The notes under the pieces: generated by a model
The model's input: the letters and a program-made list of their open reading frames with translations, nothing else
Databases searched by the model: none
Told to the model about the DNA's origin: nothing
Assembly (NCBI GenBank): GCA_002309195.1
Contig: DBWY01000001.1
Coordinates: forward strand, 63,240-117,885
Length of the DNA stretch: 54,646 nucleotides
Reading direction: 5' to 3'
Origin: Treponema sp. UBA1226
Lineage (GTDB): Bacteria; Spirochaetota; Spirochaetia; Treponematales; Treponemataceae
In this document: one piece after another, positions 1-8,225 of the stretch
Numbering within the stretch: the stretch's first letter is position 1
How the letters are laid out: each line of letters begins with the position of its first letter
Position numbers and translations under genes: made by a program

Positions 1-447
1 GAAAATCACTGGGAAACAGAACACCATATGTTCACCCTTCCGCAAAAGCAGTACTGGGATACTCTTGAAAAAGATCCGGGTGCAGTAAAGGGAGATCTTT
101 ATGACCTCGTACTTAACGGTTACGAGCTTGCATCGGGTTCTATGCGTATTAACGATCCTGCGCTTCAGGAACGTATTTTTGAAATCGTTGGTTACAGCCG
201 CGAACGTGCAGAAAAAGCGTTCGGCTTTCTCGTACAGGCATTTAAGTTTGGAGCACCACCACACGGAGGAATCGCACCGGGTCTTGACCGCCTCGTAATG
301 CTTATGTGTCACGAAGAATCGATTCACGAGGTTATTGCATTCCCTAAGAATAATCTTGCAATGTCGCCTATGGATGATTGCCCGTCTTTTGTTGATCAAA
401 AGCAGCTGGATGAACTTCATATTAAATGTGTTGATATTGAAGAATAA
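1..447 (+). CDS. aspS: Aspartyl-tRNA synthetase, C-terminal end (partial)
   Basis: This is the last 148 residues of a class II aminoacyl-tRNA synthetase that charges tRNA-Asp in the cytoplasm. The frame is open from base 1, so the gene begins upstream of the window. Class II motif 3 is clear (GIAPGLDRLVML). The segment before it, with FKFGAPPHGG, is typical of bacterial AspRS next to the active site. The tail after motif 3, containing AFPKNN and a DCPS segment, also matches the AspRS family C-terminus. The gene ends 18 nt before the next start, which has its own ribosome site. Identification is firm; whether the enzyme also charges tRNA-Asn cannot be judged from this part. Confidence 0.95.
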   Translation, partial: ENHWETEHHMFTLPQKQYWDTLEKDPGAVKGDLYDLVLNGYELASGSMRINDPALQERIFEIVGYSRERAEKAFGFLVQAFKFGAPPHGGIAPGLDRLVMLMCHEESIHEVIAFPKNNLAMSPMDDCPSFVDQKQLDELHIKCVDIEE

Positions 448-465
448 ATATATCCTGGAGAAATA

Positions 466-1398
466 ATGAAAAAAAGTATTTTAACATCTGTAATTCTTTT
501 ATTGATTGCAGGAAATTTGTTTTCTCAGACTCAGGAATCAAAAGATTTTGTCTTTGTTGAAGGCAACAGTGAGATTCCAAGTTTTTATATTTGTACTCAT
601 GAAGTAACGGAAGAAGAATATTTTTCTGTAATGAATGATAGTTCATACAAGTCAAAACTTCCGGCTAATGCAATTTCATGGTATATGGCTGCAAAATATT
701 GTAATGAACGCAGCGTAAAAGAAGGGCTTACTCCCTGCTATAAAGTTTTAGAATCGGGTGAGTATGAATGTGATTTTACAGCAAATGGATATCGTTTGCC
801 GAAAGAGATTGAATGGGAATTTGCAGCTTCTGGAGGAAATAAAAGTAAAGGATATATTTACAGCGGTAGTGATTCTCCTTCGGCTGTAGCATGGGATGAA
901 CGAAATGCAGGTGGTAATATTCATCCGGTAATGACAAAGAAACCAAACGAACTTGGTATTTATGATATGAGCGGAAACGTTTGGGAATTTGTTAATAACT
1001 GGAAATCTGGATACCCGGTTCTTAGAGGTGGCAGTTTTTTTAATGATGGTGGAAGTGACTGTAATTCAAAAATAACTGCACAAACTCAATCAGATCCAAA
1101 TTTTTCGTTTAAGCCGTTTGGCTTTCGTGTTGTACGCTCGACGATAATTGCAAAAGATAAGACAATGTCTGCTGTGTATAATCTTAAACTTCGCGCAGGT
1201 GAATCAACTGATACAGAAGTTAAAACTGTAATGCAGGCAGGAACGTCTGTCAAAATACTTGAATTAGGTAAGAGTGAAATAATTGATAATATCAGATCTA
1301 ATTGGGTAAAAGTTGAAATTATAGAAGGGACAGATAAAGAAGGGAAAAAGATAAAAAAGAAGACTGTCGGTTGGTGTTACGGTGGTTATCTGCAATAA
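466..1398 (+). CDS. Secreted SUMF1/FGE-type protein with C-terminal SH3 domain
   Basis: A 310-residue exported protein. Residues 1-20 are a signal peptide ending near LFSQ. Residues about 28-225 form a formylglycine-generating-enzyme (SUMF1) type fold. Recognisable marks are HEVTEEEY, NAISWYMAAKYCN, GYRLPKEIEWEFAASGG, a DMSGNVWEF block, LRGGSFF and the closing GFRVV. About residues 236-310 form a bacterial SH3-like domain (NLKLRAG start, GWCYGGYL end). A TGGAGAA ribosome site precedes the ATG. The catalytic cysteine pattern of true sulfatase-activating enzymes is not evident, so a binding or structural role in the periplasm is more likely. The pairing with SH3 suggests peptidoglycan or protein binding, which is inference. 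Confidence 0.8.
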   Translation: MKKSILTSVILLLIAGNLFSQTQESKDFVFVEGNSEIPSFYICTHEVTEEEYFSVMNDSSYKSKLPANAISWYMAAKYCNERSVKEGLTPCYKVLESGEYECDFTANGYRLPKEIEWEFAASGGNKSKGYIYSGSDSPSAVAWDERNAGGNIHPVMTKKPNELGIYDMSGNVWEFVNNWKSGYPVLRGGSFFNDGGSDCNSKITAQTQSDPNFSFKPFGFRVVRSTIIAKDKTMSAVYNLKLRAGESTDTEVKTVMQAGTSVKILELGKSEIIDNIRSNWVKVEIIEGTDKEGKKIKKKTVGWCYGGYLQ

Positions 1399-1412
1399 AA
1401 ATAATAAGAGCT

Positions 1413-1456
1413 AAAAAAGGCGGCTTAAAGGATTTTTCCCTGGGCCGCTTTTTTTA
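1413..1456 (+). terminator. Intrinsic terminator after the SUMF1-SH3 gene
   Basis: An A-rich stretch and GGCGGC pair with GCCGC and a run of seven T. The stem has one bulged G and the loop is about 19 nt. It lies 15 nt after the stop codon and separates this gene from the lipoprotein gene downstream. Confidence 0.75.
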
Positions 1457-1490
1457 TTCCATTGAAAATTTAATGAAAAACAAATGATAG

Positions 1491-1501
1491 TGTAGTATAA
1501 T
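1491..1501 (+). promoter_or_regulatory. Probable -10 promoter box for the lipoprotein gene
   Basis: A perfect TATAAT (1496-1501) follows the upstream terminator and lies 21 nt before the lipoprotein start. No good -35 box is seen at the usual distance. The transcript would start near 1508 and carry a GGAGA ribosome site. Confidence 0.5.
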
Positions 1502-1522
1502 GTTCAACTGGAGAAATTAAAT

Positions 1523-2458
1523 ATGAAAAAAGTTTTGACAGCATTCAGTCTGGCAGTTGTATCGCTGTGTGTAGCTGCGCTAGTTGGTTGTGCAAAGAAG
1601 GCAGTAAAAGTGAATCAGCCTGTAGTAATAGAAAATAATGAAACAAGTCAGACACCTGAAGTGGAAGAAAAGTCTTTGAAGAAGGATTCTGCTGAGGAAA
1701 GACAGAAGGCTATAGAATCACGATATTCAGAAGAGTATCTTGCTGCTTATAAACAGTTTTTGAAAGATCGTGAAGAATTGTGGAACGAGAAAAATAATTT
1801 TTACAATCATGAATATCTCGAATGTACAATAAGCCCATATAATAATCCAGATTATGATGAGCAGATGAAAAATGAACTTAAAAGAGTGACAAATGAAATC
1901 AATGAATTCTTAAATACCTCGTATACATTTGAAGCTCGTAGGGTAGGGCTTCCTGATACCAGATATGATGATATTCCAAAGTTCGACTGGGCAGAAAATG
2001 AAAATAAAATATTAGAAGAATATTCTCAAATTATTTCAAGGACAGAAGATGAACTTGTAATTAATTTGAATAATGGTGAAAAAAAAGTATATAAAAATTT
2101 TAAAGAACCCCCTGAGGAAACAGATTATACTGTTTATACATTTTATAAAGTTGACTTGGAAAAAGAATATGTAGCAATTGTAACTTCAACATATCATTTT
2201 GGATATGCGAGCTTTATTAATCTGAATACTGGAAAAGAAACAGCGTTGTCTGGATACAAGCTTATAGATGGTTTTAATACGGATTATATTGTTGGTGAAT
2301 ATGAGAATATCAGATATAATTTTCAAACGATATTATTTTTCTATAAAATGGAAAATGGCGAAAGTGAAGTGGTAAAGGCAATATCTATCGATGGTATGGT
2401 TTCATCTGTGTATGTAGTAGATAATGTTTTAATTTTTTATTACAGAGATGATGTTTAA
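1523..2458 (+). CDS. Hypothetical lipoprotein
   Basis: A 311-residue protein I do not recognise. Residues 1-22 are a lipoprotein signal with lipobox LVGC, lipidated at Cys23. Residues 24-75 are a charged, Glu/Lys-rich linker that probably forms a helix. The remaining part is acidic and rich in Tyr and Asn, with beta-strand-like segments towards the C-terminus. It has a TGGAGAA ribosome site. Its stop overlaps the next start (TAATG), so the two are translationally coupled and probably functionally linked. It is expected on the periplasmic face of a membrane; no catalytic motif was seen. Confidence 0.7.
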   Translation: MKKVLTAFSLAVVSLCVAALVGCAKKAVKVNQPVVIENNETSQTPEVEEKSLKKDSAEERQKAIESRYSEEYLAAYKQFLKDREELWNEKNNFYNHEYLECTISPYNNPDYDEQMKNELKRVTNEINEFLNTSYTFEARRVGLPDTRYDDIPKFDWAENENKILEEYSQIISRTEDELVINLNNGEKKVYKNFKEPPEETDYTVYTFYKVDLEKEYVAIVTSTYHFGYASFINLNTGKETALSGYKLIDGFNTDYIVGEYENIRYNFQTILFFYKMENGESEVVKAISIDGMVSSVYVVDNVLIFYYRDDV

Positions 2459-3105
2459 TGAAATTAACTATGAAAAAATTCTTTTTATCATTCATTTTTG
2501 TGGCGCTGGCGTTTTGTGTATATGCGCAAGAGTTTGTTTTTCCGCCTGAGTTAAACTGGTGGATTGATGAAATTAAAAAAGTTGATCCTTCTGTGAGCGT
2601 CGAAAAATTTAAGTTTGAAAATGAGAACTTTATTTATAAGGATGATCGCCCGGTTTCTTTTAAAAATAAATTGTATCCGGTTTTTAAAAAATGGAATTTT
2701 TACGGTGATCGTTTTGCTTATAATGATATCTACGCTAAGCTTTATAAAGAAAAGTCTGGTAAGTATTCAATTTCGACAGATGTAGATTCTGTATTTGCAA
2801 TTTTTGACAGAAAAGAAAATCTTTTGTTTGAACAGTTTTTTGGTTCTCCTTCGTGGATAAATTCATTCTGCTGGGTAACTGATTCTCGCCTTGTATCTGT
2901 TGGTGTAACTATACTTCCGACGCAACTTAGCAATGATAATTTTTTAAGTGTTGCGTTTACGATTTATGATTATCGGATAGAGAATGCAAAAATGACAGTC
3001 AGAGAATATAATTACTGTGTTGATATAAAACGAAGCGACTGGGAAAATTTAAAGCTCAACTGGTTTGAACAGCGCAGTGATTATTTTGAAAGTGATAAGG
3101 AATAA
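2458..3105 (+). CDS. Hypothetical exported protein
   Basis: A 215-residue protein of unknown function with a clear signal peptide (MKKFFLSF to VYAQ). The open frame starts at 2458, one base into the preceding stop. An in-frame ATG at 2470 gives a more standard signal peptide and may be the real start. The mature part is rich in aromatic and acidic residues and shows alternating beta-strand-like patterns. It is coupled to the upstream lipoprotein by overlap and followed after 6 nt by a small membrane protein. All three look like one accessory envelope operon. Confidence 0.65.
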   Translation: MKLTMKKFFLSFIFVALAFCVYAQEFVFPPELNWWIDEIKKVDPSVSVEKFKFENENFIYKDDRPVSFKNKLYPVFKKWNFYGDRFAYNDIYAKLYKEKSGKYSISTDVDSVFAIFDRKENLLFEQFFGSPSWINSFCWVTDSRLVSVGVTILPTQLSNDNFLSVAFTIYDYRIENAKMTVREYNYCVDIKRSDWENLKLNWFEQRSDYFESDKE

Positions 3106-3111
3106 AATTCG

Positions 3112-3594
3112 GTGCATAAAATGAAGTCAGATAAAATCGTAATCTACCCGAACGTACTGAATTTTATGAATATAGGTGCTGTTTTTATGGGAACAGCTTC
3201 TTTGTTTTTATTTTTTGTTTCACTTACGGGTATTAAGTTTTATGACGATGAAAGATATCCTGGGATAGCCCTTTTATGTCTTATTATGGGTATTCTTTTC
3301 CTCGGATCTCCTCTTGGAAAGAAAATTACTATATGTGATGATGTAGTTGATTACCGAAACTGGTTTTTCAAACATTCAAAGATTCGCGTAACATCCGAGA
3401 CGAAAATTAAAATGGGCTGTTATTATCCTAAATGGGGAGGACAGAGTACTTTGATTTGGAAAATAAGCAATAAACGTGGAAAAGAAAAAATTAAAATAGA
3501 TGCATGGTATTTTAATTATAAAAAAGTGAATGAAGAATTAAGTAAGCTTACCGGCTATAAAATCGATTATTCTCTTGCTGAAATAAAGTTTTAA
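3112..3594 (+). CDS. Small membrane protein, unknown function
   Basis: A 160-residue protein with two N-terminal membrane helices (about residues 17-40 and 48-66). A soluble, basic C-terminal domain follows, probably cytoplasmic, resembling PH-like domains that follow two-helix anchors. That resemblance is only a guess from the hydropathy. The first possible start is GTG at 3112, with an ATG at 3121; neither has a strong ribosome site. It lies 6 nt after the previous gene and is probably cotranscribed with the two genes before it. Confidence 0.6.
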   Translation: MHKMKSDKIVIYPNVLNFMNIGAVFMGTASLFLFFVSLTGIKFYDDERYPGIALLCLIMGILFLGSPLGKKITICDDVVDYRNWFFKHSKIRVTSETKIKMGCYYPKWGGQSTLIWKISNKRGKEKIKIDAWYFNYKKVNEELSKLTGYKIDYSLAEIKF

Positions 3595-3598
3595 AATA

Positions 3599-3607
3599 TG
3601 CTATAAT
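3599..3607 (+). promoter_or_regulatory. Extended -10 promoter of the tautomerase gene
   Basis: TGCTATAAT is a perfect extended -10 element, 27 nt before the tautomerase ATG. It begins just after the stop codon of the previous gene. The gene has its own GGAGG ribosome site. A -35 box is not needed for this promoter type and is not obvious. Confidence 0.55.
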
Positions 3608-3634
3608 TAATTATATTCAAAAACGGAGGCAAAA

Positions 3635-3856
3635 ATGCCACATATAACAATTCAGATGTATCCGGGTCGTGATGATGCGACAAAAAAGAGACTTGCAGAT
3701 GCAATTTTGGAAACTGCAAGTAAAGAACTTGCACGTGGGAAAGAACATTTTTCTGTAAGCGTTGTCGATGTCCCACAGGATGAATGGAAAGAAAAAGTTT
3801 ACGATAAAGTAAAGAAAGACGATAATACAATCATTCAGCCTGGATATGAAATGTAA
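3635..3856 (+). CDS. 4-oxalocrotonate tautomerase family protein (PptA-like)
   Basis: A 73-residue protein of the small tautomerase superfamily. In this family the methionine is removed and Pro1 becomes the catalytic base; here the protein starts MPHITIQMYPGRD. The layout resembles E. coli PptA: the MPHI start, a VVDVPQDEW block in the middle and IIQPGYEM at the end. Such proteins act as oligomers on keto-enol isomerisation of small acids; the physiological substrate is usually unknown. The ATG has a strong GGAGG site. The gene overlaps the first codons of the methyltransferase gene and is probably cotranscribed with it. Confidence 0.85.
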   Translation: MPHITIQMYPGRDDATKKRLADAILETASKELARGKEHFSVSVVDVPQDEWKEKVYDKVKKDDNTIIQPGYEM

Positions 3857-4643
3857 TATGAGTCATGCCCCGGCAGGCTGGACACTTGGAGAATCTGCTG
3901 ACTGCGCTTCTTTAGATTCCGCAATCCGCATTGACGGTTTTCCTGCAGTTAATCTTAAAATCATGCAGGATGTAAACGCATTCTGCTTTGGGATAGACGC
4001 AGTTTTGATTTCTGATTTTGCAGTCGTTAAGAAAAATGAACGCGCCGCCGATTTAGGAACGGGAAACGGCGTAATTCCTTTGATAATTGCAAGAAAGACC
4101 GGCTGTACTTTTCGTGAGTTTACTGCACTTGAAATTCAAAAAGAGCAGGCAGAGCTTGCAGAGAAAAATGTTATACTCAACAGCCTTGAAGAAAAAATAA
4201 AAGTCGTACAGGGCGATATTAAAAATGTTAAAAAAATTTTTGAATCGCAGAGTTTTGATGTCGTAACTTCAAACCCGCCGTATGCAGTTTTTACTGGCGG
4301 CGCGGTGTCGGTTAAGGCAATTGCAAGACAGGAAATATTCTGCAGTCTTGAGGATGTAATAAAAGTCGCTTCTTATATTTTAAAACCTCGAGGGCGTTTT
4401 TATATGATTCATCGGCCGGAGAGGTTGCAGCAGATGATGACATTTTTTTCTAAATATAATCTTGCAGCAAAAAAAGTTCGCTTTGTACAACCATTCAGTT
4501 TAAAACCGCCGACAATGATTTTAGTCGAAGCCGTTAAAGATGCTCACTGCATGACAACTGTAGAAAATCCTCTTGTAATTTATAAAGAAAAAGGCCGGTA
4601 CTCAGAAGAAGTATCGGCCCTGTATAAAAAGTTGAACGGTTAA
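3846..4643 (+). CDS. TrmN6-like tRNA adenine-N6 methyltransferase
   Basis: A 265-residue SAM-dependent methyltransferase. The SAM loop AADLGTGNGV and the catalytic NPPYAV motif (NPPY, used for N6-adenine methylation) are clear. The N-terminal FGIDAVLISDFA block is typical of the TrmN6/YfiC family, which methylates A37 of tRNA1-Val. Another PRGRFYMIHRPERL segment fits the same family. The ATG at 3846 overlaps the tautomerase end by 11 nt; the alternative ATG at 3858, just after that stop, is equally plausible. It is convergent with the CotH gene, ending 1 nt from its stop. The family is firm, the exact tRNA target inferred. Confidence 0.85.
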   Translation: MKCNMSHAPAGWTLGESADCASLDSAIRIDGFPAVNLKIMQDVNAFCFGIDAVLISDFAVVKKNERAADLGTGNGVIPLIIARKTGCTFREFTALEIQKEQAELAEKNVILNSLEEKIKVVQGDIKNVKKIFESQSFDVVTSNPPYAVFTGGAVSVKAIARQEIFCSLEDVIKVASYILKPRGRFYMIHRPERLQQMMTFFSKYNLAAKKVRFVQPFSLKPPTMILVEAVKDAHCMTTVENPLVIYKEKGRYSEEVSALYKKLNG

Positions 4644-4644
4644 A

Positions 4645-6129
4645 TTACCACGTTTTATCAAGATAAGCAAAACGTGCGGTAAGCCAAGCTTTTAAACGAG
4701 CTGCAGCTTTCTGCTGATTTTTGCACGCGGCAGATGCTTTGCAAAGTTCGTTTCCGATAAGAGCATTTTTGCCTATGTTCTTCCAGACTTTCTGATCTGC
4801 TGCAAAGTTTGCCTGATAGTTTGTGCTTATGAAGTCAATGTTTGCAATAATTTTGTCGAGAGGTTTGTTTGCCTGGAATGCATGCCATCTGTCTAATACT
4901 GCTTTATTAAACCAGTCAGAGTTTACAAAAACCATCATCCATGGATTACAATATATCTGTTCCTGGTGGTTTACATCCCACTGCTTAACTGCTGCATAAA
5001 GTCCGTTACCATCTGCGCAGAAATTTTTGTTTCCCATCGTTGAGTCAAAATCCCATGGTGCTTCAAAGTGAAGTTTTTTATCTCCTTTTGGACCAAAGTC
5101 TGCAGTCATATAAAAACTTGAATAATACAAGTCCGGATCACATACAAGTTCTGAAAGAATGTATGCTGTTATAAGAGAGTTTATATCGATAACTTTTGAA
5201 ATACATACATAAGCATTTGGTGCCTTAGATTTTATAAGCTTTGTATAGGTTGAATCAAATTCTAAAAGATTATTGTTGTAAGCAGCTTCATAACAGATTT
5301 TCCATACATTGCTCAGATAATTTGAAACAAAGGTTTTTTGAGCATCGTTTGTAATTTTGCTTTTGATTGTGTATCCGACTTTTTCAGGTGGATTAATTGA
5401 TTCTCCGTTTATATCAGTTACAGGATTTTCATATTTGATTGTAAAATTATTTTTTTCTGCATAGTGGTAGTAGTCATATTCAATTAAGTAACCGATGTCT
5501 GTTCCTTTATAACCTTTAGCAGGCTGTGTTATGTTAATTCTGTTTTTTGCAACTTCCTGAAGCTCTGCAACAACATATACACCAAAGTATTTGTCGTTGA
5601 TATAAACTTCTGCAAGATTAAAGTCACTTACATAACCAGGGCAGAGTATTTTTGCAATGTAAAGTCCTGTTATGTCGCGTGAGAATGACCAGTCTTTGTA
5701 TGAAGTTAAAAGAACCCAGTCTCTGTTTTTAGCATTTGAATTCATTCCGAGAAGCGACTGTTCTTCGTTAAAGCGAATGCGAAGAGGCTTTTTATCGTAG
5801 GTTGTTGTCCAGTTTCCGCGAACTTTAACTTTAGCGTCTGCATTGGAAATTGCTTCGTTTTTTTCGCTGTCAATTACAGTTACAGAACATTCTTCGTAAA
5901 AAGGTGCAGGATCTGATCTTTCATCACCCCATGTTGCACGCGCGTCTGTTACAAGCTTTGCAACTGGTTTTGTTACAAAATCAATTGAACCGCTTTTTGA
6001 AGTAATTTTAATTACCGGGATCGGAGAACTTAATGCCGGTTTAAAATTCGGATCTGCTTTCTTTGTCTGTGCAAAAGAAGTAAGCAAAATGGAACAAAAC
6101 AAAAAGAAAGATGTGATAATTTTTTTCAT
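4645..6129 (-). CDS. Secreted CotH-kinase family protein
   Basis: A 494-residue exported protein with a signal peptide (residues 1-20, cut before QTKK). It matches the CotH kinase family. Marks include the N-terminal VRGNWTTTYDKKPLRIRF block (the substrate-lysine segment of the fold), DWVLLTSYKDWSF, and the catalytic WDFDSTMGN segment near residue 360. CotH proteins are atypical protein kinases first known from spores; in non-sporing bacteria their role is open. It is transcribed divergently from a VTC-like polymerase and a DUF4956 protein, genes that often travel with CotH. A GGAG-type ribosome site and a good promoter lie upstream. Confidence 0.87.
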   Translation of the reverse strand: MKKIITSFFLFCSILLTSFAQTKKADPNFKPALSSPIPVIKITSKSGSIDFVTKPVAKLVTDARATWGDERSDPAPFYEECSVTVIDSEKNEAISNADAKVKVRGNWTTTYDKKPLRIRFNEEQSLLGMNSNAKNRDWVLLTSYKDWSFSRDITGLYIAKILCPGYVSDFNLAEVYINDKYFGVYVVAELQEVAKNRINITQPAKGYKGTDIGYLIEYDYYHYAEKNNFTIKYENPVTDINGESINPPEKVGYTIKSKITNDAQKTFVSNYLSNVWKICYEAAYNNNLLEFDSTYTKLIKSKAPNAYVCISKVIDINSLITAYILSELVCDPDLYYSSFYMTADFGPKGDKKLHFEAPWDFDSTMGNKNFCADGNGLYAAVKQWDVNHQEQIYCNPWMMVFVNSDWFNKAVLDRWHAFQANKPLDKIIANIDFISTNYQANFAADQKVWKNIGKNALIGNELCKASAACKNQQKAAARLKAWLTARFAYLDKTW

Positions 6130-6165
6130 AAACTTTCTCCTTAAAAATTAGAAATATGTTTTTAA

Positions 6166-6194
6166 ATTATAGCACAGGAATTTCACATAAGCAA
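6166..6194 (-). promoter_or_regulatory. Promoter of the CotH gene
   Basis: On the minus strand a TTGCTT -35 box (6189-6194) is separated by exactly 17 nt from a perfect TATAAT -10 box (6166-6171), preceded by TGC. The transcript would start near 6159, about 30 nt before the ATG. An AAGGAG ribosome site lies at 6137-6142. Confidence 0.75.
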
Positions 6195-6204
6195 AGAAAA
6201 AAAC

Positions 6205-6233
6205 TGTACATAAGCATTATTAACGGTTAGAAT
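6205..6233 (+). promoter_or_regulatory. Probable promoter of the VTC-DUF4956 genes
   Basis: TGTACA (6205-6210) and TAGAAT (6228-6233) are spaced by 17 nt and face away from the CotH promoter. The two promoters share a 127-bp divergent region, which would allow joint control of the cluster. Confidence 0.5.
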
Positions 6234-6256
6234 GAATAAAAGGGATTTTTTTAAAA

Positions 6257-6964
6257 TTGGCCATAGAGATTTTTAACCGGGTTGAACTAAAATATATTCT
6301 CACACAAGATGATGTTGATGAACTGATTCCGCTTTTAAACGAAAAAATGAAAAGCGATGTGTATAATCCGGACGGGAAAACTTATCCTGTTTCGAATGTT
6401 TATTTTGACACGGATTCGGATGAACTTATTATAAAGAGTCTTGAAAAGCCTGTTTATAAAGAGAAGCTTCGTATAAGAAGTTATGGTCAGGTAAAGGATA
6501 AGAACGAGACTGTTTTTCTTGAAATAAAAAAGAAGTTTGATGGTGTAGTTTATAAAAGGCGAAGTCTTTTTACACTTGAAGGTGCCAGAAGGTTTTTAAA
6601 AGACGGAATTGTTCCTGATGATAAGGTTGTAAACCGTCAGGTGCTTTTTGAAATTAAAGATTTGATGAAGCGCTATGAATTAAAACCAAAAGTTTTTATT
6701 TCTTATGACAGGCTTGCTTTTTTTGATAAAGAAAATGACGACTTTAGATTAACGCTTGATAAAAATATTTTAACACGACGAGAAGATCTTCTTTTAGACT
6801 CTCCTGTTTATGGCGAAAGTCTTTTAAAAGAAGATGAATGGTTAATGGAAGCAAAAGCGTTTAAAACTTTTCCGCTGTGGTTTGCTCAATTTCTTTCTAA
6901 GAGAAAAATATATAACACTTCGTTTTCTAAATATGGAAGCGAGTATAGAAATTACAAACAATAA
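6257..6964 (+). CDS. VTC-domain polyphosphate polymerase-like protein
   Basis: A 235-residue soluble protein of the VTC/triphosphate-tunnel fold used by polyphosphate polymerases. Ordered marks are NRVELKYIL at the start, VYFDTDSDELI, KLRIRSYG, FLEIKKKFDG (the ExK strand), YKRR, SYDRLAFF, RLTLD and LMEAKAF near the end. These supply the Lys/Arg and Glu residues that line the tunnel. The start is a TTG codon, with AAGGG about 12 nt upstream; no ATG fits. A DUF4956 membrane protein follows after 15 nt or less, and a CotH kinase is divergent. This trio suggests a membrane-linked phosphate or phosphotransfer function, which is inference. Confidence 0.85.
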   Translation: MAIEIFNRVELKYILTQDDVDELIPLLNEKMKSDVYNPDGKTYPVSNVYFDTDSDELIIKSLEKPVYKEKLRIRSYGQVKDKNETVFLEIKKKFDGVVYKRRSLFTLEGARRFLKDGIVPDDKVVNRQVLFEIKDLMKRYELKPKVFISYDRLAFFDKENDDFRLTLDKNILTRREDLLLDSPVYGESLLKEDEWLMEAKAFKTFPLWFAQFLSKRKIYNTSFSKYGSEYRNYKQ

Positions 6965-6979
6965 AGAATGGAGAATATT

Positions 6980-7642
6980 ATGGGAAATTTTTTAAGATTT
7001 GGTGAACAGGATGCAGTAATTCTTACAAACATGTTTTATGGACTTCTTGCCGGTATTTTGATTTCTTTAGGATACTGCATTTCTCAGAAGAGAAAATCTT
7101 ATTCGCAGAGCGTAGTAGCAACGATTTTACTTTTACCGATTGTCGTTGCTGTAGTTATTCCGCTTATAGCAACTGACTTAAAGAAAGCACTTTCTCTTGC
7201 CGGCATTTTTGCGCTTGTCAGATTCAGGTCGGTTCCTGGAGAAGCAAAAGATATCTTCTATATATTCTTTACTCTTACAGTCGGAGTTGCAATTGCACTT
7301 GGTTATTACATAATCGGATTTTCACTTTTAATAATCGTTACTGTTTTTTATATAATTATGTGTCGCGGAATAAAATTTTCTGAAGATCAGATTTTGAGAA
7401 TTACGATTCCAGAAGACATGAACTATAACGGTGTATTTGATGACGTCTTTAAAAAATATCTTACAAAATCAGAACTTACAGATGTAAAAACCTCCAATAT
7501 GGGAACTCTTTTTACAATCAGTTACAGCATTCATTTAAAAGATGAATCTAAAGTAAAAGAAATGATTGATGAATTAAGAACCAGAAACGGAAATCTTACA
7601 GTTGTAGTTCAGATGGATCCGCAGATGTTCATGAAGCTTTAG
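6980..7642 (+). CDS. DUF4956 membrane protein
   Basis: A membrane protein of about 220 residues with four hydrophobic helices in the first 130 residues. The conserved cytosolic loop RFRSVPGEAKDI lies between helices 3 and 4, and a soluble C-terminal domain of about 90 residues follows. This is the pattern of DUF4956, a family usually encoded beside VTC-domain proteins. I place the start at the ATG at 6980, because GGAG lies 6 nt upstream of it. The upstream ATG at 6968 adds four residues. It may be the membrane partner of the VTC protein; no biochemical role is established. Confidence 0.8.
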   Translation: MGNFLRFGEQDAVILTNMFYGLLAGILISLGYCISQKRKSYSQSVVATILLLPIVVAVVIPLIATDLKKALSLAGIFALVRFRSVPGEAKDIFYIFFTLTVGVAIALGYYIIGFSLLIIVTVFYIIMCRGIKFSEDQILRITIPEDMNYNGVFDDVFKKYLTKSELTDVKTSNMGTLFTISYSIHLKDESKVKEMIDELRTRNGNLTVVVQMDPQMFMKL

Positions 7643-7715
7643 GCGCAGGACACAGCCCGCAGTTTGATTTACCAGAAAAATTCGCAGAGTGCGTAAAAAG
7701 GGATTTGAGATAAAT

Positions 7716-8225
7716 ATGAAAGAATACATTTTACTTTTGCCGATACTTTTTATTTTTCATGATATGGAAGAAATCGTAGGGTTTGAAATCTTTTTTAAAA
7801 AGAATCCTGAGATGTTTGAGCGCTTTCCGAAAATTACTGCGCCTTATAGAAACTTAAAGACTCCGGGTTTTGCACTTGCGGTTTACGAAGAGTTTATTCC
7901 GTTTTTCGGGATAAGTCTTCTTGCTTATTTCTTTCCGGGAAAAATTCTTGACTCGATCTGGCTTGGACTCATGCTGTCTTTAACGGCGCACTTTCTGGTT
8001 CATATTGGGCAGGCTTTGTATATCAGAAAATATATTCCGTCACTGATTACAAGTGTAATCTGTCTTCCTGCAAGCATTTTTATTTTAGTAAAATGTTTTT
8101 CTAAAATTGAATTTACTCTATGGACTGCACTGATTATTTTTGTAACGATTCCGCTTATGATGATAAATTTAAAAATTGCCCACCAGCTGATGTTTAAATT
8201 TAACAGCTGGTGCGAAAAAAATTAA
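7716..8225 (+). CDS. HXXEE-motif membrane protein
   Basis: A membrane protein of about 169 residues. Residues FIFHDMEEIVGFE near the N-terminus carry the HxxEE signature that names the family. The rest comprises four to five hydrophobic helices with a second histidine-containing segment (TAHFLVHIGQALYI). The family is conserved but uncharacterised; the His and Glu residues could bind metal, which is inference. I choose the ATG at 7716 because GAGA precedes it; an in-frame GTG at 7689 is weaker. It lies 73 nt after the DUF4956 gene and its stop overlaps the stop of the convergent metallo-hydrolase gene. Confidence 0.7.
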   Translation: MKEYILLLPILFIFHDMEEIVGFEIFFKKNPEMFERFPKITAPYRNLKTPGFALAVYEEFIPFFGISLLAYFFPGKILDSIWLGLMLSLTAHFLVHIGQALYIRKYIPSLITSVICLPASIFILVKCFSKIEFTLWTALIIFVTIPLMMINLKIAHQLMFKFNSWCEKN

